Notes: generated by a model not told the origin, from the sequence alone. A stretch of 64,000 bases of DNA from Agrocybe praecox (GCA_964017145.1 OZ024847.1:1240001-1304000); one strand, 5' to 3'. Shown: positions 9,774 through 22,386, counted from the first letter of the stretch. Made by a program: numbers and translations.

Positions 9774-11739
9774 ATGTACAACGAGCTACCCGAGATTACC
9801 ATGGCTGACCCAGACACTGTGAAGGTTAATCCTGAACAACCCTGGCATAACAAAGTACCTTGGGTGAAAGCGATTTCTCGATGTGAGCGGCCATTGTTCG
9901 TTGAAATTTCGACTCAAATGCTGATGTTTTGTAGACAACGACCGATTTACCGACCTATATTGTTGAAGGTTTAAAGCACAACTATCCTTTATCCGAAGAC
10001 GAGCTATCTCTCGTCGAAGAGTACCAACAAAAAGGAAAGACTGTCTATCCCTCAATAGAAAAATCGCTGGAACGAATCGATGAAGAACTTGCGCGCCTTC
10101 ATGAGGTGAAAACACGTCTCAAGAACGATCGCGTTGACCTTGTATTGAAGACATCGCTCGCTTGCAAGATTGTCAAATCCCCATTCCGCAGACTCCCTGT
10201 CGACGTACACAAATTGATTCTGTCTTATTGCGTGGAACATGTGCCCTATCCGAGAATCCACATTGCACCTATGATACTTTGCAGGATTTCTTCGACCTGG
10301 AGGCGCCTTGCTCTGTCCATGCCCAAACTTTGGACCGACATTTGTTTCCCATTTCACGACGAAGCATTTTCCTTCTCGACTCGTACACTCAAACGTTTCT
10401 TAAATGTCTTTGCAGCCCGCTCTCATGACCTTCTGATGAATGTACATCTTAATCTCCAACTGGATGACGAGGCGCCGCGTTCTCTAACGGATAGTGATGA
10501 TAGCTCCGATTCCGGCTGTTATAAGGACGCCCCCTTTCTTCAATTTCACAAGATGGTCAAATACCTGCCGTTGTGGTCAAAAAATCACAAAATACAAAGT
10601 CTTCATATCTACTCTCCATGTGTAAGATACACGATGGAAATTTTAGACAGACCGGCGAGTTCTTTCCAACATTTGGAATACCTCACAGTATTTGGTTGTA
10701 ATACTGATACTTTATGCGATCTTATCGACCACGACAGTACAGCCGAGCCAAAGGTTGAGGACCATCTTGTTGCTCTTCTTCAGGCTCCAAAACTTCAGGC
10801 TATGTCGATCGGCGGCCAGACCAATCTTCCTCCAGTCACCAGGATTGGTCCTCTTTTGTTGAAATACGTCCTTTCATCGATATTTTCCACGGAGGAATGG
10901 ATGGGATTGCTTGCCAATCAATTTGTCGTCCTTCAGAAAGGTTATTTCTTTTTCCCACATCCAATTCCCACTGCACCACCGATGCCATTGACCGATATTA
11001 TTACACTGGAAGAATTGGCTTTAGATTTCGCGTTCGACTTTGACTTGCCGGTAAATGCATCCCATTACCACTGCCTCATTCCTGTCTGCTTCTTTCGGTT
11101 TCCAAACCTTCGGCAATTCAGGATAGCCTTGAGGAATATACTCCCATCCAAGGACACGGACCCAGCTCCAAACCTACGTGTCATGTTACCCAGCAGGATC
11201 TGTACCTAGCATTTTCTTCTCTCCGTGCTGTACGAGAATTTGCCCTAATCTTTACTTGGGATCTTCCTATCGATAATGGTTTTGCTCTATTGCAATCCTT
11301 CTCCAATCTGACTTCCCTGACTCTAGTCCTTTCCAACGCTGATTACCACCCCTACATGCATTTCCTGTCATTCGGAGGAAACCTACCGTATCTTGAACAT
11401 CTGAGACTTGAATTTAGAAGAAGATTCATGCAACGCCCACCCTTCAACAACCTTGCGGTGGATGTGTTTGTCGGACTGGTGGCAGCCCGTTGGGACGTAA
11501 TGTTAACGTTTTTAACGGACCATGTTACCCTGCGACAGATCGATTTAATGATATTTGACTATGAATCGCCCACACCCACACGGAACATAGACGAGATCAT
11601 CTTGGATATGAAACACAGACTGAGGTGGTATACAGATAACGATTTCATTCTCTCAATCAATGACTTCCCCAATTCCTTTTCCTTTTCTCCACCGAAGGCG
11701 AATGATACTGACTGGTGGGACTCTGACCCACCTACATGA
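9774..11739 (+). pseudogene. F-box protein gene with two frame breaks
   Basis: The layout is that of Agaricomycete F-box proteins: a short exon 1 (from ATG 9774, with PWHNKVPW), an intron ending at 9934, then a long reading frame. It continues with a charged coiled coil (LPTYIVEGLKHNYPLSEDE, EKSLERIDEELARLHEVKTR), an F-box (FRRLPVDVHKLILSYC, ISSTWRRLALSMPKLWTDI) and LRR-like repeats (ITLLEELALDF-like, FRFPNLRQFRIALRN, FSNLTSLTLVLSNAD). Two single-base problems break it. The natural donor at 9883 (GATGTGAGC) leaves exon 1 one base out of phase; related fragments at 59.4 and 61.0 kb have an in-phase RD codon pair there. The frame is lost again between about 11150 and 11209, where the homologous reading continues one frame over (from TQQDLYLAF to the stop at 11739). 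Both fit a 1-nt loss. Splicing at 9863 (GTGAAA) would bypass the first but not the second. It could still yield a truncated protein. Confidence 0.7.
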
Positions 11740-12726
11740 TAGGATCCTTTTCCTTGCCCAATTATACAGATACTCTTGTATTTTCAGTAGCACAGCGCCA
11801 GTAATAAACAGCTAATATGATATTCAGTGCACAACAGTAGAATGGTTAACAGACTGTCCATGATTATGTCAGAACCCAGAAGGAAGCAAGTCGAAGAAGA
11901 AGAAACACGCAAAACGAGAGTAGAAAAACGTCCGTTGATATTTGGATTTTACGACGTTTACAGGTGGATGGTTTCGTAGTATGAACAAAGTTGGAAAAAA
12001 AAGATGAAGTAGAACTGGAAAGTGGAAATGGACGGATGATCGGTGAATGGTGGAGTGTGGTGGTACAATACGCTTATACGTTATATCCTACACGACGCGT
12101 AAAAGAGAAATAAAAGGAAAAGGAAAGAAAAAAGAACGTAAAAAAACGGCGCGAAGGCGTACATAATAGAAAAGAGGCAGTGAAGTATAATAATGACAAA
12201 AGAAAAGATGGCAAAGAAAAAATCATGAATGATATAACATGGGCATGAAGATGCTATCATTGTGGGCATAAACGGAGGAAACACTTGGAGTTGAAGTAAA
12301 TAATCAAAACAAAAATGAAAAAATGAAGGCTGGGTTGATATACAGCCATACGTTGCGTGGAAATGTCGTCAAGATGTTTGAGGTCGATTAGAGAGGTATT
12401 GAGCGCAGAAGATTGGTGGAAGATGCTGTCAGATTGGTTGGTGCGTGTGTCGTGGTGATGTTGAGGTTGGATGGATGGTGTTGGGACATAACGAAAAAAA
12501 AAAGTCAGATATACAAAAAAAAAAAAAAAACAAGAAAAGATGAAAAATCCTCCACAGTCCGCGTGTTTATCTTACAAGAGAGAGAAAACGGCCCGTCCAC
12601 CAGAAAGAAAAGAAAAGGGGAAGAAGAGAAAGAAGAGCAAAGCAAAAAGCCCCAGCACCACACCCATGCGTGACTGACCCCACAATAAGAGCACCAACGT
12701 CAAAGGGGGCAAAAGCGTTCGCTCGC
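11740..12726. other. Spacer rich in A and purines
   Basis: No gene seen. Contains A-runs (16 A around 12515-12530) and GA-rich stretches; part is probably the 3' UTR of the downstream minus-strand C2H2 gene. Confidence 0.6.
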
Positions 12727-15700
12727 TTAATCCATATCCATATTATCAACCTCCATCTCCATCCCATCCCATTTCCTCTCTTCCACTACTGTTCTTCCTC
12801 TCGCTTTCTCAGTCAAAGTTCGGGTTCTCGTACTCCTCCTTGTCGACATTGAACGCATAGAAGTCGTAGCAGCACTCGTCCCCCTCAGACTCGAAATAGG
12901 GCCAAGCTTCTTGCTGGCAGCTGTGCCACCAGTAGAGTCGTCTTCTGCCTCTTGCTCCATACCATGCCCCTCCTCCTCCTCTTCATCCTCTTCGCGAACA
13001 GAGAATCCGATGCTCATCTCATCGTCCTCCCTCTTCATACCCAAGCCCATGCTGCCGCCACGGCGACTGAACGAAGATGAAAATCCAGCACCGCCATACG
13101 ACGCAGACGATGGTGTTCCATAGCTTCCAGCAAAGCCAGACCCGTAGCTGCCGTAGCTGCCAAAAGTGTACCCTCCAGGGCTCTGCCCCACGCCCAGCGC
13201 AGTCTGCTGCGAGGTCGAGTAATATGGCGAATAAGTGAACGCAGCCGATGCAGCAGGTGCCGACGTGGTCTTCTGCTTCCCAACGTTCTCCTCTCCGTCG
13301 CCGTCCAGAGACATCCCATCAACCTCGTCCTCGTCAACATCTTCACCAACAACGTCCACTTCGATATCCACTTCATCTCCATTGACTTCAACATCGCTGT
13401 TGTTGCTGTTGCTTGCGCTGGCACTCCCACTCCTCGAACGACTACGGCTCACAGATGAACCTGAGCCCGAGTAGTTCCTGGGCACTTGAGGTTTGCGTGC
13501 ATTCGAAGAAGTATTGGGTACCCCGACGAGACCAGGAGCAACATGTGTCGCTCGAGCCACAGCGACGCCTGCATAGTCGTACATCTTCGGGCCTTGCGTA
13601 CTGGGTACCGATGCCGAGATGGCATGACCGTTGTCTGCCTGTGAGTTCACAGTAATAGGGTGTGGTTGCAATGCGTAGGTCCTGGTAGTCAAATTGCCAT
13701 TGTTTGCATGCGCACGTCCAATGGATCCAAATGGTGGCATGGTTCCATTGACATTCGCATTAGCCCCAATGACAATCCCAGCATTGTGGTGTTGGTATTC
13801 CATGTTCTGTTCTTCCTCTTCATCCGCCAGTGCGCCAACCTTGGGCAACCTCCCTCCGCTCAGATAACTAGGCCACTCGCTCCTATCCTCAGGCAGTGAC
13901 ATTGCCTTGCTCGAACCCTCGGCCATGTGCGATAGAATTGTAGCAGCCTCCAAAAGCTGAACCTGCTGATGCTTGCTCAGCACGAACTTGCTTGCTTCTC
14001 TCCACTGTGCGGTGTGCTCCCATCGATGCTTGTTCAAACAATTAGGGTGCCGGTAGACCTTGGCGCAGGACTCGCATATGTAGTCTATACCACCGCGCTT
14101 CTTCTTGCCATTGGCAGAGGTAGACGCCGCGGGCGTTGTAGAGGTGACCGAACCAGACACAGATGAGGTGGACTTGTGGCGTGTGCTAATAGTAATTGGA
14201 ACAGCAGCTGTCTTGGTCTCACCCGTCGTGGCGGTAGATGGTTTAGGGGCCAGTGGCGAATATCCAAACGTAGATGAGTAAGAATGAGAGTGTCCGTGTC
14301 CAATGGCGCCCATAGCTAATCCACCAGATCCCAAGGATTGAGGAAGTTGGGCATTGGAAGAAGGCGGTGATGTTGAGAGTGAGAGCGCAGCTAACGAGAG
14401 CGCAGTACTCGATGCCAATGTTGGATTCGCATTGGCTGGAGAACTGCTAGCGGCCGCTGCTACTGGTAAGGCCAGACTAGAGAAAGAAAAGGTGAGTTAG
14501 TGCCCGATTTCAATTGAAATATGGTATAAGCGGAGAAGAGAAGAGGAGTGAAGACATCAATGTAGGTGTGTCAAAGTGGATGAGTCACGTAACATGTCAT
14601 GAGAACAGATTTTCAAGAGATTCAGCGAAATGAAGAGAGGAATTCGAAGGTAGGACGGAAGATCGGTAAAAATAAATTTTGTCATAGAATATCGGGTTTT
14701 GTATTCGTCCACGAATCCAGGGAAGATCCTCAAAAGGCGAAAAGGAAATCAAAAAAGCGAAAGACCACAAAAAATTAATCAAGGCTGCTAATGCTTGGCC
14801 GCCATGTCAGCCCCCTAAACTTGTCAATGTCAAATAAAAGTTGACATCGACTATGTGGCTACGCCCAGAATTTGGGCTTTACGAAACTCTCCGGAAAAGA
14901 CGACGGAGCAACACCACCCCAAAACTTGACTTCCTGTGGAATGATGTCGGCTGCGGGATTGTTCTGATCAACGAGAACACGAGAGGAACCCGTGATAAGC
15001 AACACAAGCAACCACATCGGTCCTGGTCGGTCCTCCACGTCAACGCCGTGACACGAGGCTACCGAACTCGGATCCATCAAGTAGGGAAAAAGTTCGTCGG
15101 GCGAACGTGCAAGAGAAAAAAAAAAATAGTGTAAAAACACTAAAGCATACATTGATCACAGAGCCGAACAAGAAGGCCATCATTGAAAAAAAAATAGTGA
15201 AACCAGCAAGCGTAAGCAAAATAAAACAAGAAGCATGCACGTAGCGCCAAAAAATATTTCCGGATCGAACAAAGTAGAAAGAAAGAAAAAGAATGCTATG
15301 CATGGTACTCACACTGGCCTTACGCCCGCCTCTCTTGCATCGCTCAGACGGCGCTTGGTCTGGCCTGTCGAAGCAAGGCGGCGATGATGCTTTCCAGCGG
15401 GGCCTGTCTTTGGCAGCGAGCTTGACACTGTCATTGGACTTGATACAGAACCTGCAGACGCTATAGGAATGGGGCTAACACCTGTCGTCGTCGTCGGTAT
15501 TGAGCCTGGGGAGGAATCCCCACCAGCCGCGGCTGCTGCCAGACTCAAGGACAGCAGACTGGTTATAGCGTCCGTTTGCTATTGAAAAATAGATAGTGGT
15601 TAACACGAAAATATTCTAACAATCCAAACAAGGAATTCACAGCCCTGACGAAGACAAAGATAAGGGAGGACAGGAAATATCAAACGTCGCGAATCGAAAG

Positions 15701-15820
15701 AAGCAAAGGATTAAAGGAAGTATGAGCAGCAGCACGTACTGTAAGTGGCGGAGGGCGAGTAACCCCTGCCGCTGTCGTGCTTTCCAAGATGCTCACAGTA
15801 CCCGAGTCGACAGCTGCCAT
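12727..15820 (-). CDS. C2H2 zinc-finger nuclear protein (single finger)
   Basis: Three exons: 15740-15820, 15313-15578, 12727-14476, giving 698 aa in frame. Most of the protein is low complexity: Ser/Thr/Ala/Pro-rich in the first 240 residues, a strongly acidic Asp/Glu/Val block, then Gly/Ser/Tyr repeats and a basic RSTRTRTLTEKARGR segment before an acidic tail ending DNMDMD. The one clear domain is a C2H2 finger, YICESCAKVYRHPNCLNKH followed by RWEHT (C-x2-C-x12-H-x3-H), and directly after it a conserved fungal block, KFVLSKHQQVQLLEAATILS. From memory, this finger-plus-helix combination recurs in ascomycete and basidiomycete regulators of unknown target. Likely a nuclear, DNA-binding transcriptional regulator. 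The second intron (14477-15312) is 836 nt, far above the local norm, and may hide an alternative promoter or exon. Confidence 0.82.
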
Positions 15821-17083
15821 GCTTATAACTTGCAAATGGAGGCTGCCAGATACACAATTACTTGTTCGTCGTTGCTAGTCGTTCTTGGAAAGTGCTAGGG
15901 TAGAATATGACCACGTCGTAGATTGATGTCGAAGGTGGGGTAAAGTCGGGCTGTTATGCAGTGAAAGTCGTGGTACTGCTGAGGGTAAGGTCCGAATGGG
16001 CAGAGATGAGCGATAAAGATATACAAGATATACAGAGAGAGGATGGTGGGAGAAGATATGTGGTGGTGGAGAGAAAGAAAGAAAGGACGGCGAGCAAAGA
16101 GGAAATAAAAACAGGGGAAGCGAGGGTAGAGTAATTCAGCGAGCCATTCTAGTAAACCGCTTACGTAAACTTTTCCATGACCCAAATTATTTCCCTTGTT
16201 CACTCTGACTCGCACTGCCTTTTTCGGTCATCTCAGCTGATTCTCCCTTCATTGTCCCTCTTTTCAAGTCTTCTATACTGAAAAAAAGACTGTATAATCC
16301 CTCCGTCGACTCTGGAAGGCAGGCACTACCCCTCTCCCCATTTTCCTGACCGACTTGATAAATTTGATTCCGTTTCTAAATCAATAAACAACATTTTAGA
16401 CAATTACTCAGCCGATCTTACCCCAGGGCTCCGCTGCACAGTTCATTCGCACACATATCCTCACATGATTCTGACACAATTTTCCAAGGAATGTCAGCCG
16501 CTGCAGAGCACAGTTTGTATACCTACAAGTCTCACAGAAACCGATGCCGGCCGAGCGCCGGTGCGTGTAATGCCCATATCCGGGAACCGGTAACAACGCT
16601 GCGGCATCCCGTTCGGTGAATGTGATACGAATATGACGTCGTCTGGCGCGTCAACTTGCCCTGGGAGTGCTGAGAGCGCACTGCCTCGATTTTTTCATTC
16701 CACAGCCAAGCACGGAGTGCAATAACAACATTGCGATAGAACAGGAGCACACAAAACTAGCTGGGTGCGAGCGCTAAATCTAACGAAGTCGACATCGAAC
16801 ATACTTGCAATTAATGCTTTCTCGCAATTTATCAATGTTGTCATACCAAATTCATAAAAAATATTATGGGTACAAACCGCCTGATCGCCATAAACTCCAG
16901 AGAAAGACATACAAGTATGCTATAATCGAAGCTGTCATAGTGCAGCCCTGCAAGAATAACGCCCTGTTCTAAAAATAGATATGTTTTATTCTCTATTTTT
17001 CGAGGCCAATGAAACTAGCAACTAGCCAAGGAGTGCAAACCACATTTCTATGGAATTCTAGCGCATTGTATGAATGAAACAAA
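15821..17083. other. Intergenic, upstream of C2H2 gene
   Basis: No gene seen. The first few hundred bases are the probable promoter and 5' UTR of the minus-strand C2H2 gene. Confidence 0.6.
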
Positions 17084-18822
17084 TTATTGGGGTACGTAAT
17101 TTTTTCCCTGAGAAACTGAAAGTGCAACGGTAGTATCGGTTTCGGAGTCGAACTCCACAAACCCTTCTTGCAAATTAATTGGCTTTAAATTCCTACATCG
17201 GAGAGTCATATTTCCCCGCTCGCAATCCCCAGAGTTTCGACTGCACCATATAGGCTTGTACCCCACACATGTCCTGACTCCTTTGAGTATACGTACCGAG
17301 CACTTGCAGTCACCGACACCTTCCTTTTATCCCTTTTACCCGAGTAACACCCAATAAGTTAACTTAGGCCTAATAAAGTTCTTGGACTATTCTCGTCATA
17401 TATAGATTTTCTAGTGTCCCTACGTTTATTTTTGATCAACAAAACATAACTACATATACGAGTGTATTAGCCCGTCTGGCGGGAACCTTCCTGTACCATG
17501 GCTTCCATTCGAGGCTAGCTGGCACCAGCATATGGGTCTGGTACATAGTCCAAATCCTCTCCGGATATAAACTTAAAACGCAGTAGACGTTGTCACCGAC
17601 GACCGTTCGTGAGCGCTCACCGGAACTTGTGAAGCTACCGGCATTACAACTTACAACTTGAAAAGTGGAGAAAACGGCACGAAGAGTCCGGAATATGCAT
17701 AGGTTGAGTATGTATGTGGCATATGGATCGACGAAGCTGTCGGGGGGATTTAGGTCGGGGCGGGCGATGAATGTACATGTACATGTACAGTTAGTGTTAC
17801 CGTGCTTTGATCAGAGGCCCTATAGATAGTATACGGTGTGTGGTGTGCTATGCAGCACCGTATTTATATTCAAAGTCACGTAGTAGTATGTACGAGTCCG
17901 GACCAGCTGGCACAGCATCAAAGGCCAGGAAGCCATTCTTGTTCGACGAGAACGATATTCGGAATATTTCCGGAACTTTGATATTTGACTCTTCGTTTTC
18001 GATGTAGCACCGAGTTCGCCTATTGACGATACTCCTATAAACTGTGTCCTGACTATTCAAAAGTGAACCTAATCCAACGTCAAAGGATTAGCATATGTAC
18101 TAGAATATCGATAACGGTAACCAACAACAAGGTCCCCGCCAAAATAGCCAAATCAAATAAGTAATCGTAATTCGGCATCAAGTTACACATAAGGTATAAT
18201 AGATACAACATAGAAGAGAGGCTAACACAAATCATAAACCTGTATCCCATAAAGCATAAGTGCATAATTGTGCCCATAAATAAAAAGTCCACCATAAACT
18301 CTCCATCTACCCATCGATCATGAGTCGTACATATGCTACACTGGATATATGTCATATATGATACAAGGCAAAGGCAAAGGATACAAAAGGAGGAGGATAA
18401 CGACTATAGAATACAACTCGATGGGAAAGTAAGAATAGAGTGACAAGAATACAATTAAATCGGTATAATCATAATCATAAAATCATAATCATAGAAATGG
18501 GTATAAAGATACATGGTGATAGGAAGAGGATAGAGGTGGTGGTTATGTAGTGAGGAGAGGGAAGGATGGTTGCGGGAGGAAAGAAGGAAGAAGAGGAAGT
18601 CGCTGCGTAGGGGAGGAAAGGGGAGGAAAGACAGGAAACGAGGAGTAGAGTGACGAAGACAGGACCAGGACCATATGTCATTGACGAAGACGACCGACGA
18701 CGATGCGGATAAAGACGAAGACAAAATCGCAGCAGAGACAAAGACTGAAATGAACACCGGCCACGGGAGCCGCCACTGAAGTGATTTTGTTTTAGCTGAG
18801 CTCGTCGAATGTACCATAGCGA
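17084..18822. other. Spacer with two orphan minus-strand ORFs
   Basis: Two short minus-strand frames look more protein-like than chance: 17084-17266 (contains EGFVEFDSETDTTVALSVSQ) and 17848-18060 (contains NGFLAFDAVPAGPDSYILL). No family is recognised and no joining gene model could be built. A perfect (ATGTAC)3 repeat is at 17771-17788. The stretch 18080-18500 is AT-rich and probably 3' flank of the small peptide gene. Confidence 0.3.
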
Positions 18823-19062
18823 TTAGCCACGAACAGGCTCTAATTCCGGCTCGCTCTTCCAAGCAGGGGGTTTGCGAGCAGGAGGGTTGCGCACAGGCTC
18901 AGGTTCCCTCTAAAAATCCCAAGGAAGTCTGTCAATGCACAAATCGAAAACTTCAAAATAAATAAGACGTACACAAACGATGTCATTACTAGCAGGGCTC
19001 GCGACAGCGAGAGAGGCCATGAAAGTGGAGAGGATGAAAAGGAGTGTGGGTTTGATTTGCAT
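18823..19062 (-). CDS. Small secreted peptide, 58 aa
   Basis: Two exons, 18973-19062 and 18823-18909, joined in phase 0 by a 63-nt GT-AG intron (donor GTACGT, acceptor TTTTTAG). The first exon is a textbook signal peptide: MQIKPTLLFILSTFMASLAV, with likely cleavage after AVA-SPA. The mature part is about 35 residues, mostly Pro, Glu, Arg and Lys: a REPEPVRNPPARKPPAWK stretch, then SEPELEPVRG as the C-terminus. EPxPVR/EPVR appears twice, and only one Cys remains, so it is not a cysteine-knot effector, hydrophobin or CaaX pheromone. A CATAAAAGG TATA-like box lies about 175-183 bp upstream. No function is recognised; secretion is inferred from the signal peptide. Confidence 0.65.
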
Positions 19063-19236
19063 CGTTATTATGTGAATTGTAAGATAGATAGAAATTTGCG
19101 ATTCGAGGTGAGGATGACGGGCGGATTGATGGAGGTGGTATGAGCGGATATGAGTGGATAGTAGGAAATCGCAAGCTCGATGGGTGAAGCTAGTGGGAGT
19201 TCGGGGGTGAAGGAACCAATCTTCCAGAATACAGTC

Positions 19237-19245
19237 CCTTTTATG
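19237..19245 (-). promoter_or_regulatory. TATA-like box of the small peptide gene
   Basis: CATAAAAGG on the minus strand, 175-183 bp upstream of the ATG at 19062. Confidence 0.35.
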
Positions 19246-21196
19246 CTAAAATGAAATCCTTGGCTAATGCCATAGATGGGTTACATTATCGGTTTACGCT
19301 GCAGTGGCAAAGACAAGTACAGGACATTGCACCTCGAGTTTATTATTGCAATCTGACATTGCGCAATAGCAAATTTGGTGTTATGGTATTCTTGTAACCT
19401 TTTTTTGGTGCCGGTCATGAGTAATCTCGCAGATTTCTTGAATATTCCAAGTTCCACCGTATTTTTTGTCCCGAGCGAGCGACCAATCAAGTTCCGGCGC
19501 CTATCGCAGTCATTGTTTCTTTTTTAACCCAAGCGTGACTTAGATTCTGACTTTCTCCAGGTTTTTTGTTCTTGTGATCCTAGACAGAGTGACAACATCA
19601 CCATTGTATCCATGTATGACATGGCAGATCTTCATGTATCCGAATGGTTGCACCATATTTTCCCGTTTAGATCAGTTGCCTGAGCCCTTTTGCGTGGCTA
19701 CGGAAGTATGCAGAAGGTACAGTGACAAGCAGGAGGGAAAAGAGGGTCCCGCCAATCAAGAGGTCCAGAAAGAAAAGAAAAGGGAACACCACTGAAAAGT
19801 AAAGTCCGGACCATAGCAGAAAAATCGCCTATCCTAGATCTCCAGAAGATTGGTCCATATATCGGTAGTCCAGGTTTTTCGGAATTATCGTGTCGGTAGC
19901 AAGTGTTGCGCCGCTGCAGAAAGAGACTGGCACTGAGAGTGGCGGTGACAAAAACCCAAAATGCTTGATTACGTCAGGATTGATGAGATGATCACTATGT
20001 TCGTGACTTTATCCCCGAGTCATGTGGTTTCGGCTACACGCGTCGCGGCGAGCGCTCAGCGGGAACCCGGCAAAACGGAATCCAATAATCGCCCATTGCG
20101 CCACACCTGCGCAGATGGTGCAACAAATCTATAGAAAACTGGTTACCGCTTGGAAATAATCAAGCGTTGAATAAGTTATAACTTATACGAGCATGTTCCA
20201 AACTTCGAACTTCGAAATTACTCTCACTCCACACCATCTAGTGCATCAACTATAGTTGTTAGATATCTTATGGCATGAGGCTATAGAGTGGTTTTTGCTT
20301 CCTGTGCGTGATTCTGATAACCACGGGAGTGACAGTACCCATATTCGGGATCTAATCGAGGTGGAGTAAAGGTACAGTTAAAGATATCTACGTAATACAG
20401 AGCAGCACTGCATTACGTGTACAGTGCTCCTGCTGAGGTGCACATTAATGCTAATACTTCTCACTGCTGGCTCTCTGAGTTGCTTTTAATTAATTGTCCG
20501 GTAACAATATGGTCCCTTGTGAAGAGAGGAGCAGATCACTCATTAAGGAAGTTTGATTTTATTTTGGATGTACTAATTGGAGATAACTGAATAATAAAAG
20601 AAAGTCTAATGTATGACTTTTCCCTTTGAGTTTACCGGACGCCAGCCAGTAGGTACAATAAGCCATCAGCATCGGTCGAAAACTTTAGTCTTCAAACAAA
20701 TAAATTGGAACAGTTGCCCCAAGGAGCACGGATGTTCTGCAGATGTACGCCCTACTAGTAGGTTCCGCCTCCCATACACTCATCCATTTTTATAATGATT
20801 CTTATCTACTAAGTAGTAACTAGATTTTTGAGTTTGGGATCGGCGAGTTTCTCGAAGATAGTTCGACTTAGAAGTGTATCCGCTTACTAGAGAAAGGGCG
20901 CTTTACCATCAAACAGATAAAATGTATTGCCAATCAATTTAGCGCCCGTTTCCCGGATTGTGATTGCGTGTCGCCATACCTAGAATCACCGCATGATTCA
21001 CATGACAGCATAGTTTAGTACTTAAAAGGCATTGCCGGCGGGACATATAACTAGCCTCGATGCACATAAGCAAGTACGTCAGTGATCGAAGAACCATATA
21101 TATTATAATGTACAACTATTATAACGCTTTATACTATAGGGGTTTAGAAAAATATACAACAAAAGCTGAACTACATACTGATACTGATACTGAAAC
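19246..21196. other. Intergenic, no gene seen
   Basis: About 2 kb without a convincing reading frame on either strand. Contains a short palindrome, AAGTTATAACTT, near 20175. Confidence 0.6.
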
Positions 21197-22306
21197 CTAT
21201 ACACGCATACTTGCTAAAACGCCACCAACGTACTGATAATATCGATCATATCCGCGACCAAAGGCAACACCTATCAAGAATACAAGGAAAAAGATAAGGA
21301 ATTTGAGAGCGTTTAGTGACTGATATGGAGCTATTTCCACGGAGATCGAGTTACGAAGCTGAGCATCATATGGGTCGGGCTTGAGTGCGCGAGGATAATC
21401 ACGAGTAGCGATCTGCCTGGATTTTGAGGTCCTCAGCCGTGTTATTGGGGCCTTGATTCGCCCAAAGGAAAAGACGAATGGGAAGGCTTTGCCGAAATCC
21501 TTAGATAATGAGGGAAGACCATCGATACTGGTTAGGTTGTGTAATTGCCACCAATGCCTCATGCCTTTTGGATTAATCTCAGTGAACGTCCCGGCGGTCT
21601 CGGTTGATGTTGAAAGTTGGGTAGCAGACTGGGCAGTTACGTCCCCTTGATCAACGGCTTCTTTCATCGCCGCCCAGTCCATGAGCTGGGTTCGATGCCC
21701 AACAAATTGATAGTACGGAACGGCGTAGCCGCATGTCTATCGTTTGATTGTCAAAAGGGGATGAGGGGTAAATAAAACGGAATGCAAACGTACCGTCCCA
21801 ACTTTAGTAACATCCAAGCCAATGATAGCCCTAGAGCCTGGTAGACGTTCGTCTGCGCCTAGAAGATCCTCATACTCTGGAGTGCCGAGCTCATAAACGA
21901 ATCCTGTTTAGTAGCTGAGTTAATACTCCAATAGAAGTGCCACATGGCATGAAAATAAGTACCTTTACCGTATAGTCGGACTATACGTGCCGGACCATCG
22001 AAAGCATGGAATAGAATGGTAACCCGTCCATTTTCTCGAATGTGTGATACAGTTTCTGCACCTGCGAAATTATTGATCAGGATAAAAATATCATGAATCA
22101 GCTAAAATAAGTGGCCTACCTGTCCCAGAAAGATCTTCGTACCAGACCCTGCGAGAGTTCACGACGCGAAATGTGCCTTCGATACCCTTGGGAGAGATGT
22201 TGACGTGACCATCGGCAGACAGAGGAGCGGACGCGACCCAGAACATATGTTGTTTAGGGAGCCATTCCATAAGATAGGTGGGAATTTCGTCGAGGAATTG
22301 GCCCAT
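21197..22306 (-). CDS. PNPOx-like FMN-binding split-barrel protein with C-terminal membrane anchor
   Basis: Four exons: 22120-22306, 21963-22061, 21794-21903, 21197-21736, giving 311 aa. The N-terminal 150 residues match the fungal pyridoxamine-5'-phosphate-oxidase-like family: MGQFLDEIPTYLMEWLPKQH, FWVASAPLSADGHVNISPKG, NSRRVWYEDLSGTG, RENGRVTILFHAFDG, PARIVRLYGKG. The split barrel binds FMN or a related flavin; the substrate is unknown. GLDVTKVGTTCGYAVPYYQF-like sequence with FVGHRTQL closes the domain. After a Ser/Thr-rich linker, a single hydrophobic segment (NALKFLIFFLVFLIGVAFG) at about residues 275-295 predicts a tail anchor. A TATA element is 71-80 bp upstream of the ATG. Confidence 0.85.
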
Positions 22307-22376
22307 TGTGAGGAGGTAAATATTAGGGAGGGTAAATTAAGGAATGGGGAACAATATTCGCCCTTGAACTGCCCTT

Positions 22377-22386
22377 AAATATATAG
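22377..22386 (-). promoter_or_regulatory. TATA box of the PNPOx-like gene
   Basis: CTATATATTT on the minus strand, 71-80 bp upstream of the ATG at 22306. Confidence 0.45.

Noticed and set aside
13035..13430. Open frames on both strands inside the C2H2 gene
   Set aside because: They are shadows of a long low-complexity coding exon.
18080..18355. 91-codon hydrophobic minus-strand frame
   Set aside because: AT-rich sequence translates to hydrophobic residues by composition alone; it lies in the 3' flank of the small peptide gene.
18455..18862. 135-codon minus-strand frame overlapping the small peptide gene
   Set aside because: It reads exon 2 of the peptide gene in another frame and runs into low-complexity sequence; the spliced signal-peptide gene fits better.
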